Assembly (NCBI GenBank): GCA_964503775.1
Contig: CAZDBS010000009.1
Coordinates: 1 to 26,112 of the forward strand
Direction of reading: 5' to 3'
DNA from: CAZDBS01 sp964503775
GTDB taxonomy: Bacteria; Patescibacteriota; Saccharimonadia; Saccharimonadales; CAZDBS01
DNA: 26,112 nt
Part shown: positions 21,464 to 26,112 of the stretch, one piece after another
How positions within the stretch are numbered: position 1 is the first letter of the stretch
How the letters are laid out: the number at the start of each line of letters is the position of its first letter
Notes under the pieces: generated by a model
Seen by the model: the letters and a program-made list of their open reading frames with translations, nothing else
What the model was told of the DNA's origin: nothing
The model's database searches: none
Translations under genes and position numbers: made by a program

Positions 21464-22381
21464 ATGAGCGAATTACTATTAGATCGAGAATCTTTGGTCG
21501 AAAAAGGGTACATGCCAGTGCCGGTTGACATGTCCAAGACTGATTACGATGAGATAATCCAAAGCTTCGAGGAAGCATTGGAGCTTCCAGATAAATACAT
21601 GGAGATGACGAAATTTAACGCCGGAAATGTACCGGAATACAACTTCGGACAATTCAGCCGATCCAAAGGAACTACATACCAGCGCGGTGTTGTCATGGAC
21701 AACAAAGACGTCTTTCATGGTGGCGCTATGACTCGGCAGGTCGTTGAGACTCGTGCTTCAGGTGCACTACCCCGCTCGTTTAGACGGTTTTTGACAAATA
21801 TCGAGGAGGCATACTGGTGTGGCGAACGTGCCACCAAGATAGGTCTTGAGTATCTCGATCATGAAGGGGTGGGACTTGCTAAAGCCTTTTTGGACGAAAA
21901 GCATGAACCGACGAGTACCGTACGAGCACTGTTATACCGACCGACTGACGAACAAGTGTTGGCTAAGCCGCATTATGATAGATCTGGTTTCACTGTCACA
22001 ATGGGAGAAAGTCATCCAGGACTGCGCATTGCTCCTGGTCAAAATGGAGCCGTTGTCGATCTAACTCATGAATACATGGAATACCTAGCCAATACACTCA
22101 CGCCTGTTGAGTACAAAGAATTCGCAGGCAACCTCATTTTGGGCAGTGGTTATAATCGGTTACCTGCTTATCTGAGACGCGGTAACGAGGGTTTGCCGCT
22201 AGGCTATCATGACGTTGTTAAAACTAAACAAATCGTTACTGCAACCATCATGCGCTCAGCAATCGTATTTTTCGCCAATCCGACACTTGGACTTGGTAAT
22301 TACCTACCACCCTCTCGTCGTGAGACTCGTCCCGAGACCACTTTGGGTCGACTGATGGTCCCAGAATTCGTTATCGCATGA
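21464..22381 (+). CDS. 2-oxoglutarate/Fe(II)-dependent oxygenase-like protein
   Basis: This 305-residue protein has the double-stranded beta-helix signature of the isopenicillin N synthase-like oxygenases. His170-x-Asp172 (KPHYDRSGFTVTM) and distal His249 (LGYHDVV) would bind iron, and Arg264-Ser265 (MRSAIVFFANP) would bind the 2-oxoglutarate carboxylate. The order and spacing fit the family. It would use O2 to hydroxylate, desaturate or cyclise a small molecule; the substrate is unknown. GGAGGTG lies just upstream of the ATG. A probable regulator is divergent upstream and a TIM-barrel protein follows after 82 bp. Such oxygenases are not expected in a minimal host-dependent genome, so acquisition by transfer is plausible. 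Confidence 0.78.
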   Translation: MSELLLDRESLVEKGYMPVPVDMSKTDYDEIIQSFEEALELPDKYMEMTKFNAGNVPEYNFGQFSRSKGTTYQRGVVMDNKDVFHGGAMTRQVVETRASGALPRSFRRFLTNIEEAYWCGERATKIGLEYLDHEGVGLAKAFLDEKHEPTSTVRALLYRPTDEQVLAKPHYDRSGFTVTMGESHPGLRIAPGQNGAVVDLTHEYMEYLANTLTPVEYKEFAGNLILGSGYNRLPAYLRRGNEGLPLGYHDVVKTKQIVTATIMRSAIVFFANPTLGLGNYLPPSRRETRPETTLGRLMVPEFVIA

Positions 22382-22403
22382 GTCAACTCACCTAGAGTCA
22401 AAC

Positions 22404-22415
22404 CAAACTGTCTAG
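22404..22415. repeat. 12-bp direct repeat upstream of TIM-barrel gene, copy 2
   Basis: CAAACTGTCTAG, identical to 21325-21336. It lies 49 bases upstream of the ATG at 22464. Confidence 0.3.
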
Positions 22416-22463
22416 TTGAAATAGGATCTATTCTATATGCTAATCAGTGTATAGGAGACAATT

Positions 22464-23324
22464 ATGGCACGATATGAAGGTTACGATCCGTATATAGGTA
22501 TAAGTGGTGTCGTTGGTCCCGAGCAACAATATGCTATAGAAGTCATAACCGAGGAGTTTAGTGTTTCTGATCTAGGTCGGTTTGTCGCACTTGGCATACA
22601 AGCGACCATCAAAACTCAGGTTAGAAATGAGGAAAATCGTAGTGGCACAAGGTATTTCCCAGTCGGAGATGATATCCGAGGGGCAGCTGTCAAAAGTCAC
22701 GACGGTACCAGAAATTATGTTCATATAGCTCTGGCTCATGATCTACCGCCAGATAACACGCTAAACCGCTTCCTCATCGAGCAGGCTCATGTACGTACCG
22801 AATCATGGATTGATGGCATCCAAATCAACGCCGCCCGCATGCATGGTCCTGGGGATAATGATGCCCTAAGGCGTGTCTGTGAATTTGTCAGACTCAAATC
22901 ACCAAACCAACCCATAGTCCTCCAGATTCACCCAGGCATGCTCGTATACCCAGACTTTCTACCTAGGATGGTGGAGGATTATACTGATCTAATCGATTAT
23001 GCTCTAGTTGATACTTCTATGGGAAATGGCACACCATACGATGTCATTAAAGTACAGGCTACATTACGTGCGTTGAGTGATCAGCGTCCCAGATTCGGAC
23101 TAGGCGTAGCTGGAGGCTTATCAGCTGAAAATGTTGATCAGTTGTTTGGACCGCTACTCGAAGAGTTTCCGGACCTCAGTTGCGATGCCCAAGGCAGACT
23201 ACGCAAGATGGAAGGTGGTTACTCGGTACTGGACCTCGAGGCAGTCAGAGGCTACATCAGCGCGTGCGCAGACGTGATAAAAAACCGCGCAACGAGAATA
23301 GGTCATCTGACAAGCGAGAGATAG
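22464..23324 (+). CDS. TrpF-like TIM-barrel protein
   Basis: This 286-residue protein looks like a (beta/alpha)8 barrel of the phosphoribosylanthranilate isomerase (TrpF) type. Strand 1 is YIGISGVV (10-17), strand 4 DGIQINAA (117-124), strand 5 PIVLQIH, strand 6 DYALVDTS and strand 7 LGVAGGLSAENV (213-224), a phosphate-binding turn; DLSCDAQGRLR follows and the last helix carries LDLEAVRGYI. True TrpF is about 200-220 aa with conserved Cys and Asp catalytic residues; these are not in the expected places, and no other trp gene is nearby. It may act on another phosphorylated sugar or ketose. AGGAGA precedes the ATG. Its end overlaps convergent orn by 22 nt. Confidence 0.65.
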   Translation: MARYEGYDPYIGISGVVGPEQQYAIEVITEEFSVSDLGRFVALGIQATIKTQVRNEENRSGTRYFPVGDDIRGAAVKSHDGTRNYVHIALAHDLPPDNTLNRFLIEQAHVRTESWIDGIQINAARMHGPGDNDALRRVCEFVRLKSPNQPIVLQIHPGMLVYPDFLPRMVEDYTDLIDYALVDTSMGNGTPYDVIKVQATLRALSDQRPRFGLGVAGGLSAENVDQLFGPLLEEFPDLSCDAQGRLRKMEGGYSVLDLEAVRGYISACADVIKNRATRIGHLTSER

Positions 23325-23860
23325 TTTTGCAGTTCAGCAATTGACTCGCGGATGTCCTCTAGCGCTCTGTGTTTCTCTTGTTTCACAAATGGTTCATGTC
23401 CTGTACCCAGCCACCAAAGCTTAAAACTACTAACATCTAGCATGCGGTAATGGAGCTTGTCGGCAACTTTAGGCCACCAGCGATCGATGAAATCTCGGTC
23501 TGCTCGTATAGAATTTCCAGCGAGGAACACCCCCTCTTCGGCGTCGAAATAGCGATCGATGATCGTGCATATTTCGTTCTGCACCGTATCCTCGGTTTTG
23601 CCTTCACGCATTGATCCTAAGATAGCTTCACTCTCAGTTAGTAACTTCGACCAGAACGGACTGCTCGCAAAACGCTGTTTTACAAACGCCTCTTCTTGCT
23701 GAACTGCAGCTTCATATCGCTCATATTCTTTGAACTGAAAATCAGTAACGATTGCGGCGACCTCGATGATCCTATCGACAGGCTCGAGACCAGTCATTTC
23801 TAAATCTATCCACAACAACTTCTTGGGTATCGCGTTTTTGTCATGTACACCAACAATCAT
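23303..23860 (-). CDS. orn: Oligoribonuclease
   Basis: Orn degrades 2-5 nt RNA fragments to mononucleotides. It is a DEDDh exonuclease: Asp19 and Glu21 in WIDLEMTGLEP, Asp121 in NSIRADRDFI, and His164/Asp169 in HRALEDIRESI. Its length of 185 residues is normal. The ATG overlaps the upstream peptidase gene stop by 4 nt (ATGA), making it the last gene of murF-peptidase-orn. Its 3' end overlaps the convergent TIM-barrel gene by 22 nt. Confidence 0.96.
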   Translation of the reverse strand: MIVGVHDKNAIPKKLLWIDLEMTGLEPVDRIIEVAAIVTDFQFKEYERYEAAVQQEEAFVKQRFASSPFWSKLLTESEAILGSMREGKTEDTVQNEICTIIDRYFDAEEGVFLAGNSIRADRDFIDRWWPKVADKLHYRMLDVSSFKLWWLGTGHEPFVKQEKHRALEDIRESIAELQNYLSLVR

Positions 23861-24576
23861 GATTGTTCCTTCGGCTTAACAGTCACATGCAGACACCACT
23901 CTTGGGTATTGGGCACTTCCTCGACAAAGTTTAGCGTACCTTGGTCTTTATACTTTTCTAGAATTGATTTCAGTATATTTCGACTTCTGGTGATTAGATC
24001 TTTATACTCCTCAAAACCTTCGACCCTGGGATTGACCATACGGAGCGTCTTGTCCTCGTTCTCTACATAGAGTCCAGTGGCGTCGATGTCAAATGAGTAG
24101 CCAAACATGTGGCCACCGATACCAGCATTCGAAGAGTCGACAGCCAGACTTCTCCCGGGTTGCTCATATAGACGTCGCTGGTAGATTACGCTCCTGGTCG
24201 CCGAAGTCAGGGGAAGATACAGAGCGACATCACCCGATACCTGACTTCGCCACTCCTCTACAAGCCTCCTAAGTATCTCGTAGGTGTAAGGATGGAGGAA
24301 TGGTGGTGAATAGTAGTACTGGTGGGAGGGATCGGAACGTTCTGGAGTGTGATTGGACAATCTCATAATGGGGGCTATGCCTGGAAACTGATCAACCCTT
24401 ACTAGTTCGCCCTTTTCCAAAGCTTGATAAGCTTCCACGTCAGTTTGGTAGGGCGTCATACCACCAAACCAAGTACGTTCGATATCGGTTTCGCGACGGA
24501 CTCGATCCATCTCTTCACGAAATTGATCATCCGTAAAATCTGTCTTGTATGACGGTAGTGGGTTTGTGTCTGACAT
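23857..24576 (-). CDS. M15-like zinc peptidase (probable peptidoglycan carboxypeptidase)
   Basis: This 239-residue protein has the M15/VanY-type zinc site: His156-x6-Asp163 in GGHMFGYSFDID, and His230 in EWCLHVTV. The upstream TSATRSVIYQRRLYE segment corresponds to the conserved strand and helix of the fold (S-x-x-R-S). D-alanyl-D-alanine carboxypeptidases of this kind trim peptidoglycan stem peptides, which fits its position between murF (8 bp upstream) and orn. No signal peptide or membrane anchor is visible, so secretion is unexplained. It could instead act in the cytoplasm, or the true start could lie elsewhere. It also resembles uncharacterised DUF5715-type proteins. Confidence 0.75.
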   Translation of the reverse strand: MSDTNPLPSYKTDFTDDQFREEMDRVRRETDIERTWFGGMTPYQTDVEAYQALEKGELVRVDQFPGIAPIMRLSNHTPERSDPSHQYYYSPPFLHPYTYEILRRLVEEWRSQVSGDVALYLPLTSATRSVIYQRRLYEQPGRSLAVDSSNAGIGGHMFGYSFDIDATGLYVENEDKTLRMVNPRVEGFEEYKDLITRSRNILKSILEKYKDQGTLNFVEEVPNTQEWCLHVTVKPKEQS

Positions 24577-24584
24577 AATATCTC

Positions 24585-25847
24585 CTATTTTGGTGGATCG
24601 CCAAACTGCTCGGCTTTGGTCTTCATCCAGGTGCCTGATTGACGAACTAGTTTTTCTCTATCAGTGGGGTCTGCTAGAAACGACTTGATAGATTCCTCAG
24701 CAAATACTCGGTTCTGTGAGCCTTTGACAAATATCAGTGCTCCGGTCTGGATGACATCTTTGAGGTACTCGCCTGCTTCATAGGGACTCATGAAACTTAC
24801 CACCTTGCAGCCTAGATTCGAGGCTACGGGTGCCAGCCAGTCTTTAGCTATCTGCCCAATCGTGACAACTAATGAGAGTTGCTTTGGATCGCAGGCTTCG
24901 CCCACTTCTCTGTGAGCTTTCTCACTGTAGTCGCCTAATTCGTTCATGGAGCCCAATACTGCAATTTTTTGTCGTGCTTGCATCGAATAAACCGTATCGA
25001 GACCGGCAAGCACCGCAGCCGGTGAGGCGTTGTAGCTATCGTCTATGATTGTCGAGCCTTTGATGCCTTTGAGTACCTGCATCCGGCCTGGAAAAGCGGT
25101 GAACGACTCCAGACCCTTCGTGATTTCCGTGGTTGTGAGACCGAGTAACTCACCGACAGCTGCGGCGGCCAGCATGGCTTTATAGATGTGCATACCCACA
25201 ACTTTTGGCGTGAAGCTAAGGGAATCATTTTTCAGATGCATATTAATCTGCCGACCTTTTTGAAACACCTGGTAATCATAGTTCCCCGATGTTCCATATA
25301 ACTGCACGGCAAGTCCTTTGCGATACTTGGCATCACATTCGTCACCATTAACCAACACCACTCTACTAAACCGTGCTACGAGCATCTCCTCTCTGGCTAC
25401 GGTATCGAGATCACCGAAATACTCCATATGTTCCGGTGTCACGGCTGTTATGACGGCAATATCTGGTTTGAGGTAGGAGAATTCCTGCATCTGCCCGACA
25501 TGATCGATACCTAGCTCGAGGACGATAACTTCGTTATCATAACCGGACTTCAATTTCCTATCCATCTGTTGCAACACTTTTCGCCAGGCAAGCGGATTTG
25601 TAAGTGACGGCATCTCGATACCAAATGGTACCAACGGCACACTTACTCGATCGTTGTAGTTTCCCTCCTGGTAGGCGACGTTGAATTTTTGTTGTAGCAC
25701 ATTAACTATAGCCAATTTGGTGGTTGTCTTACCGACGCTACCGACGACAGCTATAATTTTGACAGGATATTTGTCTCTGAGTCTCAGTACTCTCTTCTCA
25801 AGCCGACGGCCAACTATCCCTCTCGCAATCTTTTTCAGTTTCAGCAT
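24585..25847 (-). CDS. murF: MurF-type Mur ligase lacking the N-terminal domain
   Basis: MurF adds D-Ala-D-Ala to UDP-MurNAc-tripeptide, the last cytoplasmic step of peptidoglycan precursor synthesis. The ATP-binding P-loop GSVGKTTTK is at residues 36-44, followed by EGNYNDRVSVP, VLELGIDHVGQM and the ligase-family motif TAVTPEHMEYFG. The third domain carries IIDDSYNASPAAVLAGL and VLGSMNELGDYSE, typical of MurF. At 420 residues, with the P-loop so close to the start, it lacks the roughly 80-residue UDP-substrate-binding domain usual in E. coli MurF. A TATGCT box six bases before the ATG predicts a leaderless mRNA. It is the first gene of the murF-peptidase-orn operon. Confidence 0.88.
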   Translation of the reverse strand: MLKLKKIARGIVGRRLEKRVLRLRDKYPVKIIAVVGSVGKTTTKLAIVNVLQQKFNVAYQEGNYNDRVSVPLVPFGIEMPSLTNPLAWRKVLQQMDRKLKSGYDNEVIVLELGIDHVGQMQEFSYLKPDIAVITAVTPEHMEYFGDLDTVAREEMLVARFSRVVLVNGDECDAKYRKGLAVQLYGTSGNYDYQVFQKGRQINMHLKNDSLSFTPKVVGMHIYKAMLAAAAVGELLGLTTTEITKGLESFTAFPGRMQVLKGIKGSTIIDDSYNASPAAVLAGLDTVYSMQARQKIAVLGSMNELGDYSEKAHREVGEACDPKQLSLVVTIGQIAKDWLAPVASNLGCKVVSFMSPYEAGEYLKDVIQTGALIFVKGSQNRVFAEESIKSFLADPTDREKLVRQSGTWMKTKAEQFGDPPK

Positions 25848-25882
25848 GTATATAGCATAGCAAAAACAATAGGTTTACGTTA

Positions 25883-25911
25883 TTTGTAAGTACAGGACTC
25901 TATGATAGTAT
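25883..25911 (+). promoter_or_regulatory. Promoter of tRNA-Phe
   Basis: TTTGTA (25883-25888) and TAGTAT (25906-25911) are 17 bp apart, placing the start a few bases before the mature tRNA at 25924. Confidence 0.5.
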
Positions 25912-25923
25912 TACAGGGGTCGC

Positions 25924-25999
25924 GGCGCTTTAGCTCAGTTGGTAGAGCAGGGGCCTGAAGAGCCCTGTGTCCCCAGTTCAAGTCTGGGAGGCGCCACCA
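25924..25999 (+). tRNA. tRNA-Phe (GAA)
   Basis: A full cloverleaf is present. The acceptor stem GGCGCTT pairs with AGGCGCC (one G-T), the D-arm is GCTCAGTTGGTAGAGC, the anticodon stem GGGGC/GCCCT encloses the loop CTGAAGA with anticodon GAA, and the T-arm is CCCAG-TTCAAGT-CTGGG. The discriminator A is followed by a genome-encoded CCA. Confidence 0.97.
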
Positions 26000-26002
26000 A
26001 AT

Positions 26003-26030
26003 AAAACACCTCACGCAAGTGAGGTGTTTT
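26003..26030. terminator. Bidirectional terminator between two tRNA genes
   Basis: AAAACACCTCAC (26003-26014) pairs perfectly with GTGAGGTGTTTT (26019-26030) around GCAA, with T-runs on both strands. It serves tRNA-Phe on the plus strand and tRNA-Val on the minus strand. Confidence 0.88.
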
Positions 26031-26041
26031 CTATAATGATG

Positions 26042-26112
26042 TGGTGGGCTGTGAGGGATTCGAACCCCCGACCCTCTCGGTGTAAACGAGATGCTCTAGC
26101 CAACTGAGCTAA
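26042..26112 (-). tRNA. tRNA-Val (UAC), 5' end cut by the window
   Basis: Read on the minus strand from 26112: the last acceptor base T, then TA, the D-arm GCTCAGTTGGCTAGAGC, the anticodon stem TCTCG/CGAGA with loop TTTACAC (anticodon TAC), the T-arm GGGGG-TTCGAAT-CCCTC, the acceptor 3' strand ACAGCCC, A and an encoded CCA. The first six acceptor bases lie beyond the window. Confidence 0.95.

Noticed and set aside
1..26112. CRISPR array, toxin-antitoxin pair, integrase or transposase gene
   Set aside because: No spaced direct repeats, no adjacent toxin/antitoxin-like frames and no recombinase motifs were seen on either strand.

Overview
The window looks like a chromosome fragment of a Candidate Phyla Radiation (Patescibacteria) bacterium, most likely a member of Saccharibacteria (TM7) or a near relative. 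This is inferred from the compact single-copy core genes (rpmF, nusB, rnc, rpsP, khpA, trmD, leuS, murF, orn), many lineage-restricted small proteins, TAA/TAG/TGA all used as stops, and several genes whose ATG sits 6-7 nt after a -10 box (predicted leaderless mRNAs). The taxonomic call rests on gene style, not on a database search.

Layout. 1-2709: the 5' end of a divergent gene, a GC-rich orphan gene (A) with a long 3' stem-loop, a two-gene DrrAB-type ABC exporter and an 18-residue basic peptide. 2711-5335: an FAD-linked oxidase (GlcD/D-lactate dehydrogenase type), then a nickel superoxide dismutase operon (sodN plus its S26-type maturation protease) with an upstream palindrome and stem-loop. 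5357-8370: inositol-phosphatase-like gene - trmD - small acidic protein, then rpsP - khpA, both with long acidic tails. 8418-10146: two divergent GC-rich orphan genes (B, C) with long 5' leaders and nested 3' stem-loops. 10164-12167: rpmF - nusB - NUDIX - rnc operon. 12178-12648: two small orphan proteins. 12637-15713: leuS, which carries a NUDIX domain inside its editing domain; it is interrupted only by a scaffolding gap (100 N flanked by an identical 55-bp overlap) and is really intact. 15776-20530: two large charged orphan proteins sharing a C-terminal domain, one of them with repeated winged-helix-like modules. 20588-23324: a winged-helix/NUDIX protein with a damaged NUDIX box, divergent from a 2-oxoglutarate/Fe(II)-type oxygenase and a TrpF-like TIM barrel. 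23303-25847: murF - M15-like zinc peptidase - orn operon. 25924-26112: tRNA-Phe and convergent tRNA-Val (cut by the window end).

The most interesting candidates for undescribed biology are: (1) the GC-rich single-gene units A, B and C, whose unusual composition starts and stops at the ORF and which are each followed by a large nested stem-loop; (2) the 15776-20530 paralogue pair; (3) the regulator/oxygenase/TIM-barrel module; and (4) the NUDIX-containing leucyl-tRNA synthetase. REP-like GGGGAC/GTCCCC palindromes occur at 7048 and 21410, with a half copy at 9195, marking the edges of accessory regions.
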